Source: Miscanthus floridulus (Eukaryota; Streptophyta; Magnoliopsida; Poales; Poaceae). Taken from it: a DNA stretch of 64,000 nucleotides. The DNA lies in the NCBI RefSeq assembly GCF_019320115.1, contig NC_089591.1, positions 61,575,798 through 61,639,797 of the forward strand, read 5' to 3'. Both the position numbers and the translations under genes were made by a program. Within the stretch, counting starts at the first letter, position 1. Every line of letters starts with the position of its first letter. The notes under the pieces are model-generated. The model had not been told where the DNA came from. It saw only the letters and a list, made by a program, of their open reading frames with translations, and did no database searches. Shown here piece after piece: positions 54,500 to 64,000 of this stretch.

Positions 54500-55171
54500 T
54501 AGGAGCCATTTTATTTCTACCCTAATAGCCTCCTTCTTGTCTAGCATGAATCATCAGAGTTTTTGCTTGATCGGTTTGGCGGTCAGTGAGACATTTAAGG
54601 AGTGCTCAATCTTCTCCCATGGTACCCCTAGCATGTCTGTAGGTTTCCAAGCAAACACGTCGGCGTTGGCACGTAGGAAGGAGACGAGCATGCTTTCCTA
54701 TTTGGGGTCAAGGTGAGCACCAATCTTCATGGTCTTGGAGGGGTTGTCGAGGCTGAGGCCAACCTCCTTAGCTTCCTTGGATTTGGTAGAGGCACGAGGA
54801 GGCTCTAGCGCTAGGATCTCTAGGTCATCGGCGGGCACTGTCTTGGCGTCGGTGACCACACTGGCCATCTGGATGGAGAGGTCGGTGGCTTTGGTGAGGG
54901 TAAGACTCTCTATCTCGTAGGCATAAGTGATGGAGAGGTTGGCCCGTAGGGCTAGGACTCCTATAGGCGAGGGCATCTTCAACACCAGATAGGCATAGTG
55001 TGGTACAACCATGAACTTGGCCAGAGCTAGCCGACCAAGTATGGCGTGGTAGGCGGTGTTGAAGTCGGTGATGTAGAAGTTGATGTGCTCGGCGTGGTAG
55101 TTGCTAGCCATGCTGAACTGTACTGGTAGGATGATCTCTCCAAGTAGTTTGGATGCCCTACCAGGTACCAC
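54500..55171 (-). pseudogene. Tat-like protease-region and reverse-transcriptase start
   Basis: Minus frame from 55171: HAILGRLALAKFMVVPHYAYLVLKM and further on HLDPK, then DVFAWKPTDMLGVP, typical of the region between protease and reverse transcriptase in this lineage. At about 54500-54430 it reads LLAARFIKEVYHP and then a partial repeat KWLAAEFIKEGYH, where the similarity ends and the opposite-strand ORF begins. Confidence 0.8.
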
Positions 55172-55639
55172 ACCCTAGATGGAGGAGTCAGAGGGTGTGA
55201 GATCTCCTATCTCGAGCCCCAGCTCCTTTAGGGCTCTTGTGAAGAGGAGGTTCAGAGCACTCCCACCATCGACGAGTACTTTTCTAAAGAGTACTTTCTA
55301 GACGGTTGCATCAAGGACGAGGGGGAAATGCCCTGTGTAAGGGATATCCACCCACTAATTGGCCCTACTGAAGGTGATGGGGACCTCAGACTAGAGGCGA
55401 TAGCTAGGGTTAGCGGTGGCTTCTTCCACATTGACGGCGAGCACCTGGTGGATGGTGAGCTTCTTTTCTCTTCTGCTCTCGGTAGAGGCGAGGCCCCTGA
55501 AGATGGTGGCGACCACCTTGTCATGATCCTAGAAGGCATTGTTGTTGCCCCTAGGTGGTCAGCAGACTCTAGCTCTGTCGTTGTTGTCATTGTCCAGCTT
55601 TTTGGCCTAGAACTCCTTAGCCAAGTCGAGGCAGTCCTT

Positions 55640-57427
55640 CATCTTATGCTTGGCGTTCTTGTGGAGAGGGCATGGGCCATCGAGGATCTTCTTGTATTAC
55701 TCGTCATAGTTGCACTTGGCACGAGGTTCATTGACGGCAGCGATGATGTGGTATGGTCGGCTACGGCGATATTAACCAGACTTGGATCCTTCTCGCCAAT
55801 CACGGCCACTGTCCCAATGGTGACTGCGATCGTCGTAGCAGCAGTCGCTATGGTGTCGGTCGTCGGGGCGATCATCGCTACGACAAGTTGGGCGATGAGT
55901 GCCTACATCCTTGTTGAAGCGCACCTTGGCTTCCTCGGTGTCGGCATACTGGTTGGCTATCATAATCATCTCACCAATCCCTATGGGTGGCTTGTAGTTG
56001 AACTTGGAGCAAAGATCGCGGTGATGGAGTCCTCAAACAAAGGCGGTGATAACCTCAGCTTCCATGATGTTGGGAATAGAATTCTTCATCTCATAAAAAC
56101 ATCTAATGTAGCTATGGAGGAGCTCGGATAGCTTCTGGTAGATGCGGTTTGGATCATGCTTGGTGCCCGGTCGAGTGCATGTAGCCATGTAGTTATCGAT
56201 GAAGACCTTTTTCAGCTCTTCCCAGGATCCGATGGAGTTTGGGGCAAGGCTTGTGAACCAGTTCATGGTGGTCGGCATGAGCATGGTGAGAAGATAGTTT
56301 GCCATGACACTGGTATCTCCTCTAGCAGCGTGCATAGTAGTTGCGTAATCTTGTAGCCACTGTGTGGGGTTCATCCTTCCCTCATAGGGCTTGACCCAGT
56401 GATTTTGAAACCATAGGGCCACTAGAGTGTCCGGAGCACCCTCGTGAATGCTGGGGCCCTTCGGGGTTGTTAGTGCTGTGATCTGTAGCGTTGTCGGCGT
56501 TGAGCGGCTCGAGAGCTAAGTCCGAGTTGCCAAACTCTTGCTCATACTCTTGACGGCACTGTACTTCTTCTTCATGGCAACCAAAACAATGCTCGTCGAT
56601 ACATCATCACGCGTCTCGGAGATTGTTGAGGCACACTCGGACATCCTAGTTGACCTCCTAGTCATGTTGGCAAGGGTGTTCGATGCGGTTGCCCCTAGCT
56701 CCCCCTGGAGGGGTTGTCTATCATCGCGATGCTGGTCGGTGAAATGACTTGGGCGGTGATTAGATCTTGGCATGGCTGATCGGTGAATCAAGCTTGTGGA
56801 GTATGAAGGTCTCTGATCCTAGCGGACCTCGTTGACCTAGCAGTGCGCCACTTTAAGCATGGCGGTGACCTTGGTGACCTCTGGTGTTTATGGGAACCTA
56901 GCGAGCTTGTTGGCGGCCACGACCAAGTTGGCGCTTTGGGTCTTGTAGACATCATGGCCGTCAACACAAACAAACTCATCATCGAGGTTGTGGTGGAGTT
57001 GATGTGGCCTTCCTTGCGAGTCAAGCTAAGCCTCGGCCATCGCAAGGGTAGCCTCGTTTGCTCGGCGCTGCGCATGATTAGCATTCCTATTGATGTGGGC
57101 AGTGTGGTCCTCCTCGGTTTCCCCTTCCCATGGGGGGCTATCGACACTGATGTTGAAGATCATGCCCCCACAGAAAGGAGGGAAAGAAAGTTGTTCGGTG
57201 GTGGTTTCAACGACAGTCTTCGTAGAGCCCTGAGACTCGGAGTCTGGATTCTCCTCCAAGATGGTTTGGAGGGACGCTTCAAAGCATCGGCCAACATATA
57301 GCATGTTGATAGACAGCAGGAGCTGGTCAGCGAGAGGATAGATGTCTCCAACCTGGTCGGCGAATATGCCCCGTAGGGCATCTTGGTAAGTGGCGGCGAC
57401 ATTAGTGAGCCCAAAGGGTAGGGCCAT
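55640..57427 (-). pseudogene. Tat-like gag
   Basis: Minus strand: N-terminal part MALPFGLTNVAATYQDAL (57427), a charged middle, then the retrotransposon gag domain at 56422-56030 with LWFQNHWVKPYEGR, GSWEELKKVFIDNYMATC and LSELLHSYIRCFYEMKNSIP. A His/Asp/Arg-rich tail follows. Several frame changes are needed. A 267-residue + frame over 55328-56131 is its antisense shadow. Confidence 0.8.
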
Positions 57428-57865
57428 AACCCTTGGAGTTTCCTAAGCAGCCCTCGTTAGATCTGTATCAGAGGGTGGTCGGCGTTGAACCAGAGTGGTC
57501 AGAGCTAATTCTATGATGGAGAGGCAATCGGCGAGCTTCCGGTAGACCTGATTAATGGATGCGATCAGATCATCGTTATTGATTCGCCTCCTCTGGTAAC
57601 GGGGGAGCGGGCGGCGAGTTGTTAGTGAAGACGACCTTAGAGGTGGTTCCAAGATCAGATCTGTAGTTATAGGTGTTGGGGTGATCGGTGTAGTTTTGAT
57701 CTGCACTGGCTCAATGAGGTCTCCGACTCCGTCAGCGTTGATGATCCACGAGATCGATCCAACTGTGAAGATCTAGCTAGGCTATGGGAGGGACGAAGAG
57801 CCTATGAAATGTACCATATTATTTGACATGGAAACAACATGCACACCTCTATCTGGCAGTCCTCT

Positions 57866-58312
57866 GAGGGGTATCCCATGAAGGTAGATTGATCGGCAGA
57901 GATGCGTGTTTTCGAGAACAAGAAGGCAATAGAGATGTACGAGTTAGACAGGTTCAGGCCGTTTGTATGATGTAATACCCTACTCTTGTGGTCTGTTGGA
58001 TTGTATTGGCTATCATATGATATTGTATGAGTTTGGAGGGGGTCCCTATCCACCTTATATAGTCTAGGGGCAGTGTTATAAGTCAGTTAGATCTAGGAGA
58101 TAACCAGAAAGTAATAACAGATTATAGAAATCATGGGATCATATGTATCCTAATAGATCTTGTAGTATCTTCAGGATATCTTCCTAGTGTCTTGCGGGAG
58201 GCGCCAAGCAACGTCGTGCCCCACAAGGCTTCATCTTGTGGGCTAGGCTGCCCCTAGGGGCACAGCCCATGTGGTCTGTCATGGGTATCTAGGGTCATAC
58301 CCCCCCCCCACA
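57866..58312 (-). repeat. 5' LTR of the Tat-like element
   Basis: On the minus strand it begins TGTGGGGG at 58312, carries TATATAAGG at 58063-58055 and ends at about 57866 where a leader starts. A C10-11 run marks its outer edge. Confidence 0.65.
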
Positions 58313-59005
58313 TCTTCTCATCAGTATCGACGTGGGTCCTAGCATACTGTGATAGATGGTTGAACTTGTTCACATAATCCATCATAGACATACTCCCTTG
58401 CTTCAGGTCCAAGAACTCTGTCAACTTCTTGTTCATCACACCAGCAAGAATGTAGTACTCTTTGAAAGCATCGGTAAACTCCTGCCAAGTCACACGGTGA
58501 TCCATCAGCTACATGGCATTGAACGTGTCCTACCATGCACTGGCAGAACCCAATAGCTGCTGTGCTACAAAGCTCACCTTCTGCTCCTCAGTTATAGTGA
58601 GTAGCAGAAACTTCTACTCTAGAATATGAAGCCAATGCTCTACATCTAGAAGCTCAGCAGTCAGCGTGAATGTGGGTGGGTGTGTCTTCAAGAAATCTTG
58701 GTAAGAACAGGGCCCCGTGAGACCGTGGGCACCACCCTGTTCCCACCATTGCCTCCATGGCCCCCACGAGTGAAGCCACCAATAGCCTAGGCTAGCATCT
58801 CCAAGGCATGGGCTAATTCGCGCCGACCAGCTAGCATCTCTGCCATCATCTCCACATGGGTCATCGGAGGTGGTGGTGGTGGAGGAGGATCTAGAAGTGA
58901 GGCCTCATGGCTCTCCCCATTGGTGTTGCCCATGCCCTCACCATGACCGTTATCACCCTGGTCTACCCTAGTGCTGGTACTCCCATGACCAGATCTTAGG
59001 TTCAT
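58313..59005 (-). pseudogene. Outer chromovirus gag, N-terminal part
   Basis: Starts MNLRSGHGSTSTR at 59005, then a proline run and THVEMMAEMLAGRRELAHALE. After a frame change it reads DHRVTWQEFTDAFKEYY and LDLKQGSMSMMDYVNKFNHLSQYA, the conserved gag domain, up to the nested insertion. The stretch that should join this to the zinc knuckle at 47215 is absent. Confidence 0.85.
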
Positions 59006-59458
59006 CTATAAATAGATAAGAACCAACCCTTAGGGACAACACTCCAGATTAGGAATAAGAGACTTAGAGAAATGGTAAGACTTTTATTAAAGCATTCTTT
59101 TCAATTACCCTATCAATTCACTAATCCAAATTATACGTGTGGGGGAGTTTAGTTTAAGTAAGATTCTTTTTTCATGATGCATGCATTGGCCTACCCATTC
59201 ACTCAAGCTGGAATATAGCAGCATTCGCAAAAAAAATTTGGCACACCGCACACTCACTTTTCGCTTGCTAAACGATTCTTACGCAACGTAAGTTAGTGTA
59301 CCTATGGAAACTTAATTAGATAAAATAGTGTCGCTATCCTAGATAAACCATATTACTAGGGCTTATACATAATTTTATTGCATCCTACTTTTCGCAAAAC
59401 TTTTGTTGGTTAAATTTTAGGTTTTGAAAAGAGTTATGAAACTCGTAGATTCATTATT

Positions 59459-59471
59459 GGCTCCAATACCA
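59459..59471 (-). other. Primer-binding site of the outer chromovirus
   Basis: TGGTATTGGAGCC on the minus strand, four bases inside the 5' LTR end, close to the complement of the initiator tRNA-Met 3' end. Confidence 0.75.
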
Positions 59472-59475
59472 CCTA

Positions 59476-62400
59476 TGGCAGAACCGCCCAAAATAGCACG
59501 CTTCTAGAGACGCTTATCTTCCACCAGACACTAAGCGCCCTGAGAGTTGGCTACATCGAACAGTTTCCGTCGAGTACACCACAAGGGAGAACTCAAATAA
59601 TCCACGTTTTTCCTCTAGGATCCAATAATGAGAACGAGTTTACAATACTTAGTCCATTTCATACAACAAGAGTTTTTAGAAATACATTATTACAATACTA
59701 AGTTCACAGTGCAAAATTTAAACAGCGGAATTAGAATAAACATCTAACGGTAGATTACAAGGATCCGTCTATGCCCACCAGAAGAATCCTCCATACAACA
59801 GCTACTCTTCAAACTACACCTACAATAGGGGTAAATAAACTCTAAGTACACAATGTACTCACAAGACTTACCCGACTAGTGGGAATAATTTCCCGACTCC
59901 AAAGGATATGATAAGCTTTATGTTGGCTGGGTTTCCTTTTTGCGGAAAGCAATACTAGTAGTGAATCCTTATGTATGTTTCTTATTAGCAGTCATGATTA
60001 GTTCATTATCCACCATTCTATGTAAGGACCTATTCTACTTTCAAGCAAGAGTTGAGCAAATAGATCCATTTCATCATCTTTAATCTTCCAGTTCTTACTA
60101 CGGTGCTAGATTGTAGACAAGTCATACCAGATTACCTGGCAATTCGTGAATCAATGTGTCTAGCTAGATACCCTAAAACACATGCTCCGCTTATACCTTA
60201 GGCATAAGCAGAACCAACCCATCACTCTCCTATCAAGGAGTCTAGGTCCCCATCCAAACTTGGACTCCATGCCCCCACACCTAAGTCTCAGACTCAGTGT
60301 GGTGCTTAAACCTCCACCATTCCTGCCTCCAATCAGTCAGTCCAGAAAGAGCTAGAACCCACGACAAGAGGGCAACGAGCCTTCCCTGCTCCCATAAACA
60401 AGTATGTGCTTAGGATAATAAGTCTGTGACCTAACTAGAATCCATTGCAACGACTGGTCCTTAACTGACACGGACTAGAAAAATAGTGTAACCAAGCTAT
60501 GCCCTATTGGCCGTGGGACACAACCTCTTACACTCACCAATTCCCGTACCATATCACTACCCGATCTCCATTTTTTCACCATTTTATCATGAGAGTGATA
60601 ATAATAATCACCTATTATAAGTAGCGATAGGTTACTCATGCTACCAAAAAACCTAAGCATAGCAGCTACTCGACCTAAGCTAGTTTGACTCATAGGTAGG
60701 TATATCTATGCATGTAGTTTCAATATAAATCCTATAACGTAAATGCACATCATATATATATTTCCAGTGATTATTCAAAATAAGGGTTATGCACCGGGGC
60801 TTACCTTGGGCAGGCATGGTGTTAGCTCAGTCAGTCAGTGGTGGCTCCGGGACCTCCTCCTCATACTCTTCAATCACCTCCTTGAACTCATGATCTCCGA
60901 TTGTCACGATCTTCGCCAAATCATTCTCTACATTCATGCGATGATGATGCAAAACTTAGCATTAAGGCAACAACAACTCTTAAAATAAGAATACACATGG
61001 TAAACTACTAAGCTAGCTCTAGTGACTAGGATACTAAGCTAACTATCATCTTCATCAAGTAAAGTGTTGGGTTCAACTAACAAACAACTAGCTTTACAAA
61101 TGAAGAATATATCTTTATTTCTACTAATAATTTATTGTATATTTGAAACAAAGAGCATTTAACTACCCTTATGTTAAGACTATTCTATAGCTACAAAAAT
61201 TACAATGAGCACATAATAATACAATGAAGCTACTATAAAATTTTCAAAGCTGAAGCTATCACCATTCTACCACAAAAATTCCTACAATTATTTAACCTAA
61301 TCATATTAAGCACTCTCAAATGATTCAATAGCCACTGGTATCAACAAATATGTATATGAACTAACTACACTAATAGATAGAGCATAATTTTAGGAACCTA
61401 ACAAAATTAGTTTCACAATTTTTGGACATCTACAAAATTTGCTATAATTTTCTAAAGATTAGCTCAAAACTAAATTAGAAAAACATTTGCTAATTCATTG
61501 GAAAAAGAAAAATCAATTCTCGTGCGGCCCATGCTAAGCAGGTTCACGCACGAGGCAGCCCGTGGTAGGAGAGTCCCACGCGCGTCAGCATTTTTTTTGT
61601 AAAAGAGACCTTGCATTTCCCCTAATTCGCAACCAAGGGCCAACTCTATTTTACTTACTCACAGACCCTCTCACTTAACCCCCCAGCCTTTCTCTAATTT
61701 ACCCATGCACACGCGTCGGCTCAGTGCGCGGCGGCGCGGCGAGCGGTGGCCTAGCACGGCTGCGCCGGCCACCTGGGGCCACCACTGGCCCAACAATCGG
61801 ACCGGCCTCCATCCCCAATTCAACCAGCTACACCTAGCAGCAGTGTGGGGTAGTGAGATGCGCTGGAGCCAGCCACGATGACACACAACCATCTGCATCG
61901 GTGGCGTGACCACCCCAGCGAACTCAAGCATCAATGAACCAATCTAGATAGCGAGTGAGCCTAGCTGCGATGACCATTGGCGAAGAGAGTGGCGGAGAGG
62001 AGCTGGCCACATGTAGCCGAGCCATGTAGTGGCACACTGTGGTGGCACGTTCACGTCAGCGGCAGGGTGGAGCTGGCAGTGACTAAGCCAAGGCACGCAT
62101 GATGAAGAGGAAGGCAACGAACACCTACTAGCGTGGGTAATTGGGTTTGGGTGAAGGGATGGGAGGTCTGCCCTCGGTCATGGCTGCGGCACGGCCTTAA
62201 CGGCGCACCGGCGGGAAGACGCCAAATTGGCACCTGGCTAGGCCGTCATCAAGGCGGTGCGGGATCAGGGGATGAGGAGATGTGAGGGCAGAGGTGTGGA
62301 CAAGCCAAATTGAATAGAGGTGACCTATCTCTGGTGCACTCGTGGGCGTAAGGCGACAGCGGCGGCAGAGAGATGGGAGACAGAGCGAGGATGGTGGAAT

Positions 62401-62509
62401 ACGGCCAGGGATCTACTGTGACACGCCTTGGCCAAATGCGGTTGACAAAACCGCGGTGACCCAGTCTATCCACTAGCAAATGAGCATGCGTGTGTTCATG
62501 CTAGCCTGG
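59476..62509 (-). repeat. 5' LTR of the outer chromovirus, cut by a later insertion
   Basis: Collinear with 39670-42760 over its whole length with scattered substitutions and small indels, for example a shortened block at about 61525-61550. The missing outer 0.9 kb lies beyond the insertion at 62510. Confidence 0.9.
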
Positions 62510-64000
62510 TGAAAGGTCCTAATATGGCTAGAGGAGGGTGAATAGCCTATTTAAAAATCTATAAACCAACTAGAGCAATTTGATTAGTATGGCAAATAGC
62601 AAAAAGCAAACTTGATTTAGCTCTACAAGGGTTATAAGCCATCTATCCAACAATTCTAGTTACTATGATCACTAGACACACAATTTACTAGGTCACTACT
62701 CACTAAGAGCTCTTACACTTGTTACACTAAAGAGATCCACTAGATGAACTTAAGCTACAAAGCAAGCTCTCAAATCTAGCTACACTAAAGAGCTTACTAC
62801 AACTAGTTTGCGGGTATATAAATGAGTAAGTAAGGTGATTATACCGCCGCATAGAGGACTAAACCAATCACAAGATGAATACTAACTCAATCACTAGGAG
62901 AATACCAAAGGGCAAGAGACAACCAATTTTCTCTCGAGGTTCACGTGCTTGCCAACACGGTATGTCCCTGTTGTGTTGACCAATACTTGGTGGTTCGATG
63001 GCTAAGAGGTGTTGCACAAACCTTGTCCACACAATTTGACACTGCAAGAACCTACCCATAAGTGAGGCAACTCAATAACACAAGCAATCCACTAAGGTTA
63101 CCTTTTGGCACTCCGCTGGGGAAGGTACAAGTCCCCTCACAATCACCGGGAGATGGCCACAAACAAGCACCAACTCATGCCAATCCTCCTTCCCTGCTCT
63201 AAGCCATCTAGGTGGTGGCAACCACCAAGAGCGACAAGTAAATCCAATAGTGAAATACGAACACCAAGTGCCTCCAGATGCAATCACTCAAGCAATGCAC
63301 TTGGATTCTCTCCCAATTTCACAAAGATGATGAATCAATGATGAAGATGAGTGGGAGGGCTTTGGCTAAGATCACAAGGTTGCTATGTCAATGCAAGTGG
63401 CCAAGAGAGTGAGCTTGAGTCAGCCATGGGCTTAAATAGAAGTCCCCACGAAATAGAGTCATTGGCTCTCTGTTCACTAAAAAGTCAGGGCGACCGAACA
63501 CACTGGTCAGATCGACCAGACGTAGGACCCCACCGTCCAGTCATGCAATGCACGCCTTGTGGCCCCTACTTCAAATACTGATTGGCCAATTTCAACGGTC
63601 ATCAATACATTTAAGTTGTGACCAGAGGCACTACAATGTAGGACCAGACACAGGACCCCAGCATTCGGTCACTTCCAGTAAGGTTCCAGTCATGACCAGA
63701 CGCGTTCGATCACACCCGACCAGACTCGCCCAGTGTCCGATCACTCTCCTTCTACTCTATACGCCACCACATTAGCATGACTGGATGCTAAATAGTGTTT
63801 AGCCAGAGTTTGGTCACCTGCATTCGGTCATAGGCCGAGAGTACCACTTTCTTTTGTAATTGACCGGATGCTGCTCTCCAGAGTGCGATCACCACATGAC
63901 CAGCGTCCGGTCACTGTATTTCAGTGACAATCACTTCCTTCATTTCACCAACTTCTCCACCCTTGCTCAAATATGCTAACCACCAAGTGTATCACCTTGT
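62510..64000. mobile_element. Later LTR-type element, left end, running off the window
   Basis: TGAAAGGTCCTAATATGGCT starts abruptly where the outer LTR stops matching its partner, so 62510 is an insertion junction with a TG start. The sequence holds no ORF and has many GACCAGA/TCCGGTCA-like phrases, which I know from long non-coding LTRs of grass Gypsy elements. The other end is outside. Confidence 0.65.

Larger units (their letters stand above)
47324..58312 (-). mobile_element. Tat-like Ty3/Gypsy element nested in the outer gag
   Basis: A minus-strand element inserted in the chromovirus gag just after DTDEK at 58312. The 5' LTR is about 57866-58312 and carries TATATAAGG at 58055-58063. The gag and protease part follow (about 57430-54500), then pol breaks off within the start of reverse transcriptase. 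An opposite-strand ORF of the 'putative gypsy-type transposon' family (51358 to about 54400, + strand) follows, then a tandem-repeat-rich 3' region and a 3' LTR truncated to about 120 bp (47324-47445). Extra opposite-strand ORFs and repeat-rich 3' regions are known for Tat-lineage elements. Another LTR element interrupts it at 48524-51348. Confidence 0.8.
39670..62509 (-). mobile_element. Outer Ty3/Gypsy chromovirus (Tekay/Del-like), interrupted
   Basis: A minus-strand element with two long direct repeats, 39670-43661 (3' LTR) and 59476-62509 (5' LTR, cut by another insertion). Inward of the 5' LTR is TGGTATTGGAGCC (59459-59471), an initiator-Met primer site, then gag. Inward of the 3' LTR is a GGGGGG purine tract. 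Pol order is protease, reverse transcriptase, RNase H, integrase, chromodomain, which defines chromoviruses; the MNLRSG gag start suits the Tekay/Del group. It is dead: many stops, and the gag is split by a second element at 47324-58312. Confidence 0.9.

Noticed and set aside
55328..56131. 267-residue + strand ORF
   Set aside because: Lies opposite the well-recognised Tat-like gag. Its hydrophobic Val/Ile-rich text comes from reading Asp/His-rich codons backwards.

Overview
This is plant nuclear DNA, most likely from a panicoid grass (Saccharum, Sorghum, Miscanthus or a relative). The reasons are spliced genes with GT-AG introns, GC-rich first exons, a nuclear gene for a chloroplast NDH-complex subunit, and very dense grass-type transposable elements. 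The species cannot be fixed from the sequence alone.

Five host genes can be assembled. A SAUR-like single-exon gene (+, 5209-5586) sits tail-to-tail with a 13-exon kinesin-7 gene (-, 10451-5864). A three-exon glyoxalase-I/VOC-family gene (+, 28187-29249) is followed by the two-exon ndhM gene for the chloroplast NDH complex (+, 30598-31496). A six-exon gene for an uncharacterised acidic plant protein (-, 38808-31838) converges on ndhM, and its fourth intron is swollen to 4.1 kb by transposon insertions. I see no operon-like or pathway link among the five; they look like a normal genic island.

The space between genes (about 11-28 kb) holds short non-autonomous DNA transposons, a long-TIR Mutator-like element with GC-rich cargo (17202-18322), a decayed hAT transposase interrupted by a MITE, a Helitron 3' end, SINE pieces, and a diverged fragment of plastid atpB (24065-24313).

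From 39.67 kb to the right edge the window is a nested retrotransposon stack. The outer layer is a chromodomain-bearing Ty3/Gypsy element on the minus strand (3' LTR 39670-43661, 5' LTR from 59476 up to 62509). Its gag is split by a Tat-like Gypsy element (about 47324-58312) that kept gag, part of the protease region and an opposite-strand ORF resembling the 'putative gypsy-type transposon' family, but lost most of pol. That element is in turn interrupted just upstream of the opposite-strand ORF by a 2.8-kb LTR element (48524-51348) with a perfect AAATC target-site duplication. A further element cuts the outer 5' LTR at 62510 and runs off the window. The first 1.2 kb looks like another LTR-type repeat fragment.

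No wholly new system could be established. The most unusual objects are an inverted-LTR Copia-derived insertion with a perfect 5-bp TSD (34119-35074), the Mutator-like cargo element, a repeated DYL-FLRH motif in the acidic protein, and the Tat-like element that lost pol but kept its opposite-strand ORF.
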